From positions 3,353,005 through 3,417,004 of the forward strand of contig NZ_CP013444.1 in NCBI RefSeq assembly GCF_001718835.1: a DNA stretch of 64,000 nt, read 5' to 3'. Shown piece after piece: positions 46,103 through 55,351 of the stretch. The translations under genes were made by a program, and so were the position numbers. The notes beneath the pieces were generated by a model, which searched no databases, was not told the DNA's origin, and saw only the letters and a list, made by a program, of their open reading frames with translations. The stretch's first letter is position 1; each line of letters starts with the position of its first letter. This DNA comes from Burkholderia cepacia (GTDB taxonomy: Bacteria; Pseudomonadota; Gammaproteobacteria; Burkholderiales; Burkholderiaceae).

Positions 46103-47024
46103 GGTGCGAATCATTGCGGCGACCGTTGCCGCCAGCGCAGTGCTGACCGGCTGCGCGACGGGACCGAACCGCAACCCCAACGACCCGCTCGAGCCGATGA
46201 ACCGGGCGATGTACAAGTTCAACGACACCGTCGACACGAACATCGCCCAGCCGATCGCGAAGGGTTACCAGAAGGTCACGCCGACGCCCGTGCGCACCGC
46301 GATCAGCAACTTCTTCTCGAACCTCGGCGACCTCGGCAACATCGCGAACAACCTGCTGCAGTTGCGCATCACCGATGCGACGCAGGACTTGATGCGCGTG
46401 GCGATGAACTCGCTGTTCGGCGTCGCCGGCCTGATCGACATCGCGACGCCGGCCGGGCTGCCGAAGCATCACCAGGACTTCGGCCTGACGATGGCGCGCT
46501 GGGGCGTGCCGTCGGGCCCGTACCTCGTGCTGCCCGTGTTCGGGCCGAGTACGTTCCGCGACGGCGTCGGCCGCGCGGTGGACGTGCGCTTCAACCTGCT
46601 CAACTACATCGAGCCGGCCGCGCGCAACCCGATGTACATCGCGCAGTTCATCAGCGCGCGCTCGGACCTGCTCGGCGCGACCGACCTGCTGAAGCAGGCC
46701 GCGCTCGATCCGTATTCGTTCGTGCGCGACGCGTACCTGCAGCAGCGCAAGTCGCTGACCTACAAGGGCGAGTCCGCGCCGGGCGCGCTGCCGCAATACA
46801 ACGAGCCGGATGAATCGGGTGGGGAAGCGGCGCCGGGCGGCAAGCCCGCCGGCACGCCGGCGGCGCCCGGGCTGCCGAACTACGAGGATCCGGGCGAGTC
46901 GGGCGGGGCGCCGGCCAGCGCACCGGCCGCGCCTGGGCTGCCGCAATATGACGATCCGGGGGCGGGCAGTGCGATGCCGGCGAGTGCGCCGGCGGTGCCT
47001 GCGAGCGGTCCCGCAGCGCAGTAG
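46095..47024 (+). CDS. mlaA: MlaA/VacJ-family outer-membrane lipoprotein
   Basis: 309 aa; AAGGA before ATG, inside the hpnN 3' end. Signal peptide with lipobox LTGC (Cys about 20). MlaA landmarks NDPLEPMNRAMYKFNDTVDT, NFFSNLGDLGNIANNLLQL, DFGLTMARWGVPSGPYLVLP, GPSTFRDGVGRAVD. Unusual C-terminal tail from about 225, rich in Pro/Gly/Ala, with three repeats of the type LPQYNEPDESGG, LPNYEDPGESGG, LPQYDDPGAGS. MlaA removes misplaced phospholipid from the outer leaflet; coupling to hpnN points to a joint lipid-trafficking role. Confidence 0.93.
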   Translation: MNKVRIIAATVAASAVLTGCATGPNRNPNDPLEPMNRAMYKFNDTVDTNIAQPIAKGYQKVTPTPVRTAISNFFSNLGDLGNIANNLLQLRITDATQDLMRVAMNSLFGVAGLIDIATPAGLPKHHQDFGLTMARWGVPSGPYLVLPVFGPSTFRDGVGRAVDVRFNLLNYIEPAARNPMYIAQFISARSDLLGATDLLKQAALDPYSFVRDAYLQQRKSLTYKGESAPGALPQYNEPDESGGEAAPGGKPAGTPAAPGLPNYEDPGESGGAPASAPAAPGLPQYDDPGAGSAMPASAPAVPASGPAAQ

Positions 47025-47054
47025 CTAGCGCCGCACCGGCTGCAAGACGATCAG

Positions 47055-47085
47055 GAGCGCTGCTCGATGCAGCGCTCTTTTTTTT
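47055..47085 (+). terminator. Rho-independent terminator of hpnN-mlaA
   Basis: Perfect 9-bp stem GAGCGCTGC / GCAGCGCTC (47055-47063, 47069-47077), loop TCGAT, then eight T. Confidence 0.93.
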
Positions 47086-47149
47086 GTTTTGGTGAATTTG
47101 CAGCAAGCTTGAGGTCGTTTGACGACCGTTGCCACAACCCGGTCCGCCA

Positions 47150-47578
47150 TCATTTCTCGTCCCGCATCGACGGCGTAAAAGTGATTCCCACCAGCAATCC
47201 TTCCGGCCCGATGAAGCGGCTGACTGTCTGGCCCCACGGCTCGTTCCGATTCCTGACGAGCATTCGATACCCGCGTGATTCAAGTTCTGCCGTAGCGGCT
47301 TCGACGTTGTCGACATCGAACTCGATCCAGGCTTGTGGGATGGGTACGTCACGACGCCACGAATCCGTGCCGAAGCACGACTGAGCGGCCTGAGAAAGCG
47401 GCCACAACGCGAACGTGTTTGCGCCTTTCAGACTCTCCGTATGAAGGTAGCCGCCTTTCTCTTCCTTGAAGGGAATACCGAGGGCCTGACTGTAGAGGTC
47501 GCGGCTTGCCTGGGCTTCACTCACAATCGGGCCAAAGCCTGCGATGAACAAGGCTGTGGATTTCGGGATCTTTTCCAT
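47150..47578 (-). CDS. VOC-family (glyoxalase-like) protein
   Basis: 142 aa; AAAGGAGAAGCC before ATG. Glyoxalase/dioxygenase fold with two beta-alpha-beta units: IVSEAQASRDLYSQALGIPF, WIEFDVDNVEAATAELESRG, and a final WGQTVSRFIGPEGLLVGITF with Glu as metal-ligand candidate. Substrate unknown. Separate from the hopanoid genes on its left by a terminator; 222 bases separate it from hpnG. Confidence 0.85.
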   Translation of the reverse strand: MEKIPKSTALFIAGFGPIVSEAQASRDLYSQALGIPFKEEKGGYLHTESLKGANTFALWPLSQAAQSCFGTDSWRRDVPIPQAWIEFDVDNVEAATAELESRGYRMLVRNRNEPWGQTVSRFIGPEGLLVGITFTPSMRDEK

Positions 47579-47800
47579 GGCTTCTCCTTTGCCGCGAACC
47601 GATGTGGCGGCCGGTACTCAGATACCGCGGGGCATGGATGAGTGTAGGCCTGTTTCAGGTGGCCGGCAGGCATCTCGACCCGGTAGGTTCGGTAGCGCTC
47701 CGACATTGCACACGACGGCGCACACCGCCGTCGCGGCGGACGCCGTTCTTTCGAAGGAAAAGGGAGGGAGGAAGGTGGGAGGAAAAACGGAAGCGCCCGC

Positions 47801-48505
47801 TCACCCGATCCGCATCGCGCCCGCACGCTCGAACGCGTGCCGCGCCTGGATCAGCGTCGTGCGCGCCGCACGCGCGTCGCTGGCCACCTGCAGCAGCGGA
47901 CCGAGCTGCGACGGCTGCTTCAGCAGCTCACGCAGGATCGGCAGGATCGCCGTGCTGCCGTCGTCGCGCAGGCCGGCCGTCGCCGCGCGCGGCAGCGTGC
48001 GCCACGCCGGATCGACGATCGCGCGGCACACCGCGAACGGCACGCCGCGCGCAGCCGCGAAGGCCGCCGCGATATGCGACTCCATGTCGACGGCGAGCGC
48101 GCCCTTCGCGCGATGCAGCGACGTCTTTTCCTGTTCGCTGACGACCGGTGCGCCCACGGCCGCGATCGTGCCGCGCGTGACGCGCGCCCACACCGGCGTG
48201 TCGTGCAGCGCGGCGACGAGCCGCGTGCTCCAGCGCGTATCGGTCTCGACGCGGCCGAACGGCCCGTCGATCGCGTTCGCGATCACCAGCGCGCCGGGCG
48301 CGAGGTCGGGCGCGAGCCCGCCTGCCGTGCCGAAGCTCACGATGCCCGCGCAACCGCGCGCGGTCGCCTCGGTCAGCGCGCGTTCGAGCCGGTCGGCGCG
48401 CGCGGCGAAGACAGCTTCGACGCCGTCGCCGCGCGCAATGCGCGCCTCGAATGCCATCCCCGTCACGGCGATGACGGGCAGCATGCCGGTGGATTGCGTC
48501 GCCAC
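47801..48505 (-). CDS. hpnG: Adenosylhopane nucleosidase HpnG (phosphorylase superfamily)
   Basis: 234 aa from GTG at 48505, three bases after the shc stop; ATG at 48484 is an alternative. Nucleoside phosphorylase fold: VIAVTGMAFEARIA, GIVSFGTAGGLAPDLAPGAL, VDMESHIAAAFAAARGVPFA. HpnG removes adenine from adenosylhopane on the way to ribosylhopane and bacteriohopanetetrol. Last gene of hpnD-hpnE-shc-hpnG. Confidence 0.9.
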   Translation of the reverse strand: MATQSTGMLPVIAVTGMAFEARIARGDGVEAVFAARADRLERALTEATARGCAGIVSFGTAGGLAPDLAPGALVIANAIDGPFGRVETDTRWSTRLVAALHDTPVWARVTRGTIAAVGAPVVSEQEKTSLHRAKGALAVDMESHIAAAFAAARGVPFAVCRAIVDPAWRTLPRAATAGLRDDGSTAILPILRELLKQPSQLGPLLQVASDARAARTTLIQARHAFERAGAMRIG

Positions 48506-48508
48506 GCG

Positions 48509-50482
48509 TTACAGCCCGACCGTGACGCGCGTCGTGTTGTCGCGCTTCAGGTTGCGATAGCGCGCAAGCGCCCACAGCGGGAAGAACTTGCGATAGCCGT
48601 GGTAGCGCAGGTAGAACACGCGCGGGAAGCCCGTCGCCGTGAAGCGCGCCTCGTCCCACAGGCCTTCTTCGTTCTGGTTGGCGATCAGGTAGTCGACACC
48701 GCGCGCCACCGCCGGGTTGTTCACCTCGCCGGCCGCCATCAGGCCGAGCAGCGCCCAGGCCGTCTGCGACGCCGTGCTCGGCGCCTGTTCGAAGCCGCGA
48801 TAGTTCAGCTTGTAGCTGTCGCCGTCCTCGCCCCAGCCGCCGTCCTTGTTCTGGATCGACAGCAGCCACTGCGCGCCGCGCTTCATGCGCGGGTCGTCCG
48901 GCGTCAGGCCGGCCGCGTTCAGCGAGCACAGTGCCGTCCACGTGCCGTACACGTAGTTCATCCCCCAGCGGCCATACCAGCTGCCGTCCGGTTCCTGCTC
49001 CTTGAGCATGTAGTCGAGCGCGCGGCGCGCGGGCTCGCTGTTCAGCGGCGTCTCGCCAAGCTGCGCCAGCATCGACAGGCAGCGGCCCGACACGTCGGCC
49101 GTCGGCGGATCGAGCAGCGCGCCGTGATCCGAGAACGGGATGTTGTTCAGGTAGTACTGCGTGTTTTCCGGTTCGAACGCGCCCCAGCCGCCGTCGCTGC
49201 TCTGCATCCCGACGACCCACTCGCGCGCGCGTGCGATCGAGTCGCGATACGCGTCGTTCTGCCGGAGTTTCTGCGCGCGATCCATCGCCACCGCGACCAC
49301 CGCCGTATCGTCGACGTCCGGGTAGTGCGCGTTCGCGTACTGGAATGCCCAGCCGCCGGGCCGCACGTGCGGGCGGCGCGAGATCCAGTCGCCGCGCACG
49401 TCGAGGATCTGCAGCGGGCGCAGCCATTCGAGGCCGCGCAGCGCGGCTTCCTCGGCACGCGCGTCGCCCGTCTCGAGCAACGCATGCGCGGCGAGCGACG
49501 TGTCCCACACCGGCGACAGGCACGGCTGGCAATACGCTTCGTCGTCGTGCACGACGAGCAGCTTCTCGATCGACTTGCGTGCGATCGCGCGGTTCGGATG
49601 ATCTTCCGCATAGCCGAGCACGTCGTACATCATCACCGCGTTGGCCATCGCCGGATAGATCGCGCCGAGGCCGTCCTCGCCGTTCAGGCGCTCGTCGACG
49701 AACGAGACGGCCTGGCGGATCGCGCGTTCGCGCGTGTAGTTCGGGAACAGGCCGTCGACCGCGCGCAGCGCATGGTCGACCACGCGGAAGAACGCGAACC
49801 AGCCGGCGCTCTGGTGGCCCTGGCGCGGCAGCAGCCCGGCGTTCACGGGCGGGTCGATGAACAGCTCGTCGATGCGCACGCCGCGCGGGTTCTTCGCGAG
49901 CGGGCGCTTCGCGTTCAGCACGAGCAGCGGCACGATCACGGTGCGCGCCCAGTACGACACCTTCGACAGGTGGAACGGGAACCACTGCGGCAGCAGCATG
50001 ATCTCGACCGGCATCATCGGCACCGCGCGCCACGGAATCGCGCCGTACAGCGCAAGCTGGATGCGCGTGAACACGTTCGACATCTCGGCACCGCCCATCG
50101 CATGAATGGCGCGGCGCGCACGCTGCATGTGCTCGGCGTTCTCGTCGTCGCCGATCACCTTCAGCGCGAAATACGCCTTCACGCTCGCGCTGATGTTCGG
50201 CGCGCCGTCGGTGAACAGCGGCCAGCCGCCGTCGGCCTGCTGGATGCGGCGCAGATACTTGCCGATCTTCCGTTCGAGTTCGACGTTCGGCGTCTCGCCG
50301 AGATAGTGGACGAGCAGCACGTATTCGGCGGGAATCGTCGAATCGGCTTCAAGTTCGTAAACCCAGTGGCCGTCCGCGTTCTGCGCGGCCAGCAGCGCGT
50401 CGGTCGCACGCACGACGGCCGCATCGACGCCGGCCGGCACGGTGCCGGCGGACAAGGTAGCCATTTCGGTGAGATCGTTCAT
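48509..50482 (-). CDS. shc: Squalene-hopene cyclase
   Basis: 657 aa; GAGGGACCG before ATG. Alpha/alpha barrels with repeated QW motifs (QQADGGWPLFTDG, QSSDGGWGAFEPEN, QNKDGGWGEDGDSY). Catalytic DVDD is at about 389-392 (YPDVDDTAVV), matching the DXDD that protonates squalene. Membrane-embedded segment around 230-250. Cyclises squalene to hopene; middle gene of the operon, 15 bases after hpnE. Confidence 0.97.
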   Translation of the reverse strand: MNDLTEMATLSAGTVPAGVDAAVVRATDALLAAQNADGHWVYELEADSTIPAEYVLLVHYLGETPNVELERKIGKYLRRIQQADGGWPLFTDGAPNISASVKAYFALKVIGDDENAEHMQRARRAIHAMGGAEMSNVFTRIQLALYGAIPWRAVPMMPVEIMLLPQWFPFHLSKVSYWARTVIVPLLVLNAKRPLAKNPRGVRIDELFIDPPVNAGLLPRQGHQSAGWFAFFRVVDHALRAVDGLFPNYTRERAIRQAVSFVDERLNGEDGLGAIYPAMANAVMMYDVLGYAEDHPNRAIARKSIEKLLVVHDDEAYCQPCLSPVWDTSLAAHALLETGDARAEEAALRGLEWLRPLQILDVRGDWISRRPHVRPGGWAFQYANAHYPDVDDTAVVAVAMDRAQKLRQNDAYRDSIARAREWVVGMQSSDGGWGAFEPENTQYYLNNIPFSDHGALLDPPTADVSGRCLSMLAQLGETPLNSEPARRALDYMLKEQEPDGSWYGRWGMNYVYGTWTALCSLNAAGLTPDDPRMKRGAQWLLSIQNKDGGWGEDGDSYKLNYRGFEQAPSTASQTAWALLGLMAAGEVNNPAVARGVDYLIANQNEEGLWDEARFTATGFPRVFYLRYHGYRKFFPLWALARYRNLKRDNTTRVTVGL

Positions 50483-50497
50483 CGGTCCCTCTGTTGC

Positions 50498-51751
50498 TTA
50501 CTGTGTCTGGAGCACGTCCGCGGCCAGCTGGCCGGAGCGGATCGCGCCCTCGATCGTGGCGGGCAAGCCGGTGGCAATCCAGTCGCCCGCCAGCACGAGA
50601 TTGGTCCAGCGCGTACGCACGGCCGGACGCTTCATTTCCTGCGACGGCACCGCCGCAAAGCCCGCGCGCGGCTCGACGACGAGCTGCCATGCGGGGATGG
50701 TTTCCGGGTCCGCGCCCGTCACCCGCGCGACGTCTTCCCAGATGCGCCGCGCAAGCGTGTCGCGCGGCGTGTCGAGCCAGCGGCCGGCGTCGCGGATCGT
50801 CGCCGCGAGCGGGCCGCCGCCGGTGCGCACCGCATCGACGACACCGTTCACGACCGCCGTCTGCAACGGCGTACCGGCCGGCGCCTCGACCGCGAAATAC
50901 GCGGTCACGACCGCGCTGAACGTGTCGGGCGCGGTGAGTTCGGGCACGAGCGGCTGCGCGACCTCGGGCGGCACGGCCAGCACGACGGCGTCGCCCGGTG
51001 CGAGATCGATCCGCTCGCCGCCGACCGAGACCGCATCGACCGCATTGCCGTGCGCGCCGAATTCGAACGCGTCGAGCCGCGAGTTCAGCCGGATCTGCGC
51101 GCCGCCGTGCTGCAGCATCCGCAGCGCCGGTTCGATGAATGCGCTGCCGAGACCATGGCGCGCGACGAGCGGACGGCAGCCGGGGCCGCCCGCCGCAAAC
51201 GTGCCGCACAGCGCCGCACGCGCGAGTTCGGCGCTCGCGTGGCGCGGCTCGACGTTCAGCACACCGAGGAAATACGGCCGCAGCCAACGTTCCCACAGCA
51301 TGCCGTCGCACCGCATCGTCTGTGCGAGTGAGCGGCCCATGCGCGCGAACGCGAGCGGAGCGAGCGCGAGGTAGTCGAGCGGCGTCGTGCCCGGCGCACG
51401 CGACGCGGCATCGAACAGCCACGACGGCCAGCGCCCGTCGCCGAAGCGCAGCGTCCAGCGCTGCTGCGATGCGATGTCCACGACCGGGAATTCAGGCAGC
51501 GCGGGCCCCGCGAGCTGGTCGGCCGCGCCGATCGCGCGCAGGTAGCGCTGCGTCGCGGGCTGCCCCGCGAACACCGTGTGCAGCCCGCTGTCGAGCGTCG
51601 TGTTCAGCGTCCCGTCGAACCATGAGCGGCAGCGGCCGCCCGCATGCGCGTGCGCGTCGTGCAGCACGATGCGTCGCCCGCGGCGTTGCAGCTCGACCGC
51701 GGCCGACAGGCCGGCAAGGCCGGCGCCGATCACGTGGACGGTTCTGGGCAT
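50498..51751 (-). CDS. hpnE: Hydroxysqualene dehydroxylase HpnE (FAD enzyme)
   Basis: 417 aa. N-terminal dinucleotide site VHVIGAGLAGLSAAVELQRR, HDAHAHAGGRCRSWFD, central region and C-terminal FAD contact NLVLAGDWIATGLPATIEGA. Reduces hydroxysqualene to squalene in the HpnCDE route. Starts 13 bases after hpnD and ends 15 bases before shc. Confidence 0.95.
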   Translation of the reverse strand: MPRTVHVIGAGLAGLSAAVELQRRGRRIVLHDAHAHAGGRCRSWFDGTLNTTLDSGLHTVFAGQPATQRYLRAIGAADQLAGPALPEFPVVDIASQQRWTLRFGDGRWPSWLFDAASRAPGTTPLDYLALAPLAFARMGRSLAQTMRCDGMLWERWLRPYFLGVLNVEPRHASAELARAALCGTFAAGGPGCRPLVARHGLGSAFIEPALRMLQHGGAQIRLNSRLDAFEFGAHGNAVDAVSVGGERIDLAPGDAVVLAVPPEVAQPLVPELTAPDTFSAVVTAYFAVEAPAGTPLQTAVVNGVVDAVRTGGGPLAATIRDAGRWLDTPRDTLARRIWEDVARVTGADPETIPAWQLVVEPRAGFAAVPSQEMKRPAVRTRWTNLVLAGDWIATGLPATIEGAIRSGQLAADVLQTQ

Positions 51752-51764
51752 CGACTCGGTCGGC

Positions 51765-52637
51765 TCAGAACAGCGCGTAGCGCGCGGCGATCATCAGCAT
51801 GCGCGCCTTCGGCTTGCGCAACGGCGCGCGCGGGAAGGCGAAGCCGCGTGCGATCGCGGCTTCGAGAATGCAGCGATACGCGCCCGACATGATGCGCGGC
51901 GCCTTCACCTGCGCACGCGGGCACGTATCCATCACCGCGTCGGCCTGGCGGAAATGCTCGAGCGCGCGCTCGACGAGCGTCACGCACACGCGCGGCAGCG
52001 CCGGATCGCGCACGATCGTCGCCGGATCGGTAATCGCGATGCCTTCGCGCGTGAGCAGCTCGCGCGGCAGGTAGCAGCGGTTGATCGCCGCATCGTCGTC
52101 GATGTCGCGCAGGATGTTGGTCAGTTGCAGCGCGCGACCGAGGTGATGCGACAGCTTGATCCCTTCGGCTTCAGGCATCCCGAAAATCCTCACCGACAGC
52201 CGGCCGGCCGCGCTCGCCACGCGATCGCAGAAGAGGTCGAGCGTCGGCTCGTCGGGCGCGCAGATGTCTTCGGCCGCATCCATCGCCATCCCGTCGATCA
52301 TCGCGTGGAAATCGTCGCGCTGCAGGTTGAATGCACGGATCTCGCGGTCGAGCGCGGCCAGGTGGCGCGGCGGGCGGCCGGCGTAGCATGCGTCGATGTC
52401 GGCACGCCAGCGATCGAGGCCCGCATTGCGCTCGGCGCGCGGCAGGTCGCTGTCGGCGATGTCGTCGACCGCGCGGCAAAACGCGTAGACCTGGAACATC
52501 GCATCGCGCTGCACGGCCGGCAGGATGCGCATTGCAAGATAGAAAGAACTGCCCGATGTGACGGCAGCGGCGTCGGTTTCTTGTTCGTCCACGACGGAAT
52601 TGGAAACGGCCAAGACAAGCTCCACGGAGACACCCAC
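51765..52637 (-). CDS. hpnD: Presqualene diphosphate synthase HpnD
   Basis: 290 aa as drawn from GTG at 52637; a TTG at 52613 has a better-placed GGAG and may be the true start (282 aa). Squalene/phytoene synthase fold: first Asp motif CRAVDDIADSD, second NILRDIDDDAAINRCYLP; YAFCRAVDD and SAAGRLSVRIFGM. Condenses two farnesyl diphosphates to presqualene diphosphate. Head of the operon; the partner hpnC is not in this window. Confidence 0.92.
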   Translation of the reverse strand: MGVSVELVLAVSNSVVDEQETDAAAVTSGSSFYLAMRILPAVQRDAMFQVYAFCRAVDDIADSDLPRAERNAGLDRWRADIDACYAGRPPRHLAALDREIRAFNLQRDDFHAMIDGMAMDAAEDICAPDEPTLDLFCDRVASAAGRLSVRIFGMPEAEGIKLSHHLGRALQLTNILRDIDDDAAINRCYLPRELLTREGIAITDPATIVRDPALPRVCVTLVERALEHFRQADAVMDTCPRAQVKAPRIMSGAYRCILEAAIARGFAFPRAPLRKPKARMLMIAARYALF

Positions 52638-52929
52638 GCGGGGCGATTGAAGAAGCCATGCCCGGCTGGGATGGTCAGGGTGTCAAATGTGTGCGAGATA
52701 TGCGAACGATCGACGCAGACAGGCACAAATTACCGGCCGGAAGCCGGAATTGGGCGAAAGTATAGCAATCTTTGAAGTTCGATGGCGGTGCGGCCGGCGT
52801 GCGGCAGGGCGGCGCCCGGACGCGCGGCGCCGGGCTCCGCGGCCCGCCGTGCGCGGCTGGCCGCCCTCGGCCGGACGGCCCCTGCGGGCCGGGGACGCCT
52901 GGTCGAGGGCCTCTACAGGCGCTTCAGGC
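52638..52929. other. Upstream region of the hopanoid operon
   Basis: No gene. On the minus strand a -10-like TATACT lies at 52759-52764, in the AT-richer part 52690-52790 and about 120 bases before hpnD; no good -35 seen. The part 52790-52920 is very GC-rich. Confidence 0.4.
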
Positions 52930-53262
52930 CTAGCCGTAGACGATGTCGCGCTGCAGGTCGAGCGCAATGAGCCCCATTTCGCGGGTGAGCTGCAGCATCG
53001 AGCGGCGCTCGAGGCGCGAGCCCATGAAGCTCGTCACGTGACCGTCGGGCTCCGCGGTGAACTGGAACACCGCGCCGCCCGTGCCGAACCACGCACCCGG
53101 CACATCGGGCGATTCCTGCCAGTCGATCTGCGCGAACACGCGCGCGATGCCCGCGCGTATCAGGTCGCCCGGACCGATCGGCGGCGCGATGTCGCCCAGG
53201 TCGTCGAGCGAATAGGGGCCGGGTTTGTTCGGCTTCCGATAGAAGAGATAGTCGACGTTCAT
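52930..53262 (-). CDS. Small cytoplasmic protein of unknown function
   Basis: 110 aa from ATG at 53262 (MNVDYLFYRKPNKPGPYSLD). No signal or membrane segment. Contains LIRAGIARVFAQIDWQESPD, GAWFGTGGAVFQFTAEPDGH, and the helix RSMLQLTREMGLIALDLQRD, then IVYG. Compact alpha/beta layout; no family recognised. Possibly conserved in Bcc, lying between the hopanoid operon and a hydrolase. AAT-rich sequence 53281-53340 may hold its promoter. Confidence 0.7.
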   Translation of the reverse strand: MNVDYLFYRKPNKPGPYSLDDLGDIAPPIGPGDLIRAGIARVFAQIDWQESPDVPGAWFGTGGAVFQFTAEPDGHVTSFMGSRLERRSMLQLTREMGLIALDLQRDIVYG

Positions 53263-53459
53263 GGGGCACAATCGCGGGCAAAGCAACAAATTAGCGCGAT
53301 CTGCCGCGAATTTAAATCAGATATGAACGAAATGTCGTCTCCGCGACACATTCGGGGACACATGGCCGGCGGCCGATCCGGTGCGACCGGCCGCCGCCGC
53401 TTGGGCTCGCGTCGGTTCGTCTAAGATGACGCTTTATCCGGACAACGCATTCCGAACTC

Positions 53460-54356
53460 ATGGAGACGAACGTGACAGCCGTGCCACCCGCATCCCCGCA
53501 GTCCGCCCATCCCGTTTTCGTGCTCGTGCACGGCGCCTGGCACGGCGCGTGGTGCTACGCGCACGTTGCGGCCGCGCTGGCGGAGCGCGGCCACCTGTCG
53601 ATCGCGCGCGACCTGCCCGCGCACGGCATCAACGCCCGCTTTCCGGCTTCCTACTTCACCCGCCCGCTCGACAAGGATGCGTTCGGCGCCGAGCCGTCGC
53701 CGGTCGCGAACACGACGCTCGACGATTACGCGACGCAGGTCATGCAGGCGGTCGACGACGCGTACGCGCTCGGCCACGGCAAGGTCGTGCTCGTCGGGCA
53801 CAGCATGGGCGGCCTCGCGATCACGGCGGCGGCCGAACGCGCGCCCGAAAAAATCGCGAAGATCGTCTATCTCGCGGCCTTCATGCCCGCGTCGGGCGTG
53901 CCGGGCCTCGACTACGTGCGCGCGCCCGAGAACAAGGGTGAAATGCTCGGCCCGCTGATGCTGGCGAGCCCGCGCGTCGCCGGTGCGCTGCGCATCGACC
54001 CGCGCAGCGGTGACGCCGCGTATCGCGCGCTCGCGAAGCGCGCGCTGTACGACGACGTGCCGCAGGCCGACTTCGAGGCCGTCGCGAACCTGATGACCTG
54101 CGACGTGCCGGCCGCGCCGTTCGCGACCGCGATCCCGACGACGGCCGCGCGCTGGGGCGCAATCGACCGCCACTACATCAAGTGCCTGCAGGATCGCGTG
54201 ATCCTGCCCGCGTTGCAGCAGCGCTTCATCGACGAAGCCGACGCGTTCGCGCCCGGCAACCCGACCCACGTGCACCAGCTCGACACCAGCCATTCGCCGT
54301 TCGTGTCGCAGCCGGCCGTCCTGGCCGGCGTGCTGGCCGACATCGCGAAAAGCTGA
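53460..54356 (+). CDS. Alpha/beta hydrolase
   Basis: 298 aa from ATG at 53460. Oxyanion region VFVLVHGAWHGAWCYAHVAA, nucleophile elbow VLVGHSMGGLAI, C-terminal His in LDTSHSPFVSQP and the acid near DEADAFAPG. Resembles the esterase/salicylic-acid-binding-protein branch. Natural substrate unknown. Transcribed toward the GGDEF operon. Confidence 0.88.
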   Translation: METNVTAVPPASPQSAHPVFVLVHGAWHGAWCYAHVAAALAERGHLSIARDLPAHGINARFPASYFTRPLDKDAFGAEPSPVANTTLDDYATQVMQAVDDAYALGHGKVVLVGHSMGGLAITAAAERAPEKIAKIVYLAAFMPASGVPGLDYVRAPENKGEMLGPLMLASPRVAGALRIDPRSGDAAYRALAKRALYDDVPQADFEAVANLMTCDVPAAPFATAIPTTAARWGAIDRHYIKCLQDRVILPALQQRFIDEADAFAPGNPTHVHQLDTSHSPFVSQPAVLAGVLADIAKS

Positions 54357-54412
54357 GCACGGCACGCGCGGGGCGCCTCCGCTCCGTGCCCAGCAGGGCG
54401 GTGCGGGTGCGC

Positions 54413-55351
54413 CTACGCGTAGGCCACCGAACGGTCGCGCCCGAGCCGCTTCGCGCGATAGAGCGCGGCGTCGGCCTCGTTGACGAGCACGTCGCAAGTG
54501 GGCGCACCCGGCTTTGCACACGCGCCGCCGACGCTCGCCGTCACCGGCACGCTGACGCCCTCGGCATCGACCGGCACGCTGCCGATCGCATCGCGCACCT
54601 TGTCGGCCACGCGCATCGCCTCGTCGAGATTCGTGCACGGCAGCAGCAGCGCGAATTCCTCGCCGCCGAAGCGGCCGAACGTATCCTGCGCACGCACGAT
54701 CGACGCGACGCGACGCGCCGTCTCGCGCAGCACGGCGTCGCCGGCCGCATGCCCGAAACGGTCGTTGATCGTCTTGAAGTGGTCGAGGTCGAACAGCAGC
54801 ACCGACATGTCGCCGCCGTAGCGCTGCCAGCGCGCGAATTCGTCGCCGAGCCGCGCCTCGAAGAAGCGCCGGTTCGCGATGCCGGTCAGGCCGTCCCGAT
54901 TCGCGTGTTCGCGCAGCTTCGCGACCGCTTCCTCGCGCTCGCGCTGCATCACGCTCACGTGCGTGACGTCCGAGATCGTCACGCACACGGCTTCGACGTC
55001 GCGGCCGCGCGTGAGCGGCATGAACGTGCAGTCCTGCTGCATGTAGTCGACGCCGCCCGTAATCGGCCGGTCGTGCTCGAAGCGGAACAGGTAGGGCCGC
55101 TGCTCCCACGAGCTGAACGCGAAGCTGCCGAGCTGGAACACGCTCTCGAGCTTGCGCGACAGCCACGCGCGCGGCAGGTCGGGAAAACAGTCGAACAGGT
55201 TGCGGCCGATCACGTCGGCGGCCGGGATGCCGCTGTGGTCCTGCATGAAGCGATTCCACATCAGCACGGTCATCGCGCGGTCGAGCACGAACAGGCCGAA
55301 GCCCACCCGCTCGATCACGAGATCGCTCAGCGACGGCGTCGCGGCCGTCAT
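54413..55351 (-). CDS. PAS-GGDEF diguanylate cyclase
   Basis: 312 aa from ATG at 55351, overlapping the CheC-like stop (ATGA). PAS domain about 5-125 (ERVGFGLFVLDRAMTVLMWN, GIPAADVIGRNLFDCFPDLP), then a linker helix and GGDEF domain with GRFGGEEFALLLP. Inhibitory site RAQD is five residues before GGEEF. Cytoplasmic. Third gene of a CheY-CheC-GGDEF operon, implying chemotaxis-style phosphorelay control of cyclic di-GMP. Confidence 0.92.
   Translation of the reverse strand: MTAATPSLSDLVIERVGFGLFVLDRAMTVLMWNRFMQDHSGIPAADVIGRNLFDCFPDLPRAWLSRKLESVFQLGSFAFSSWEQRPYLFRFEHDRPITGGVDYMQQDCTFMPLTRGRDVEAVCVTISDVTHVSVMQREREEAVAKLREHANRDGLTGIANRRFFEARLGDEFARWQRYGGDMSVLLFDLDHFKTINDRFGHAAGDAVLRETARRVASIVRAQDTFGRFGGEEFALLLPCTNLDEAMRVADKVRDAIGSVPVDAEGVSVPVTASVGGACAKPGAPTCDVLVNEADAALYRAKRLGRDRSVAYA

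Noticed and set aside
43319..46243. Minus-strand open frame of 974 codons opposite hpnN
   Set aside because: Arg/Gln/His-rich composition and no recognisable domain; it also spans an hpnN/mlaA junction.
47837..51331. Plus-strand open frame of 1164 codons opposite hpnG-shc-hpnE
   Set aside because: Spans three real genes on the other strand; no family features. A consequence of GC-rich third positions.
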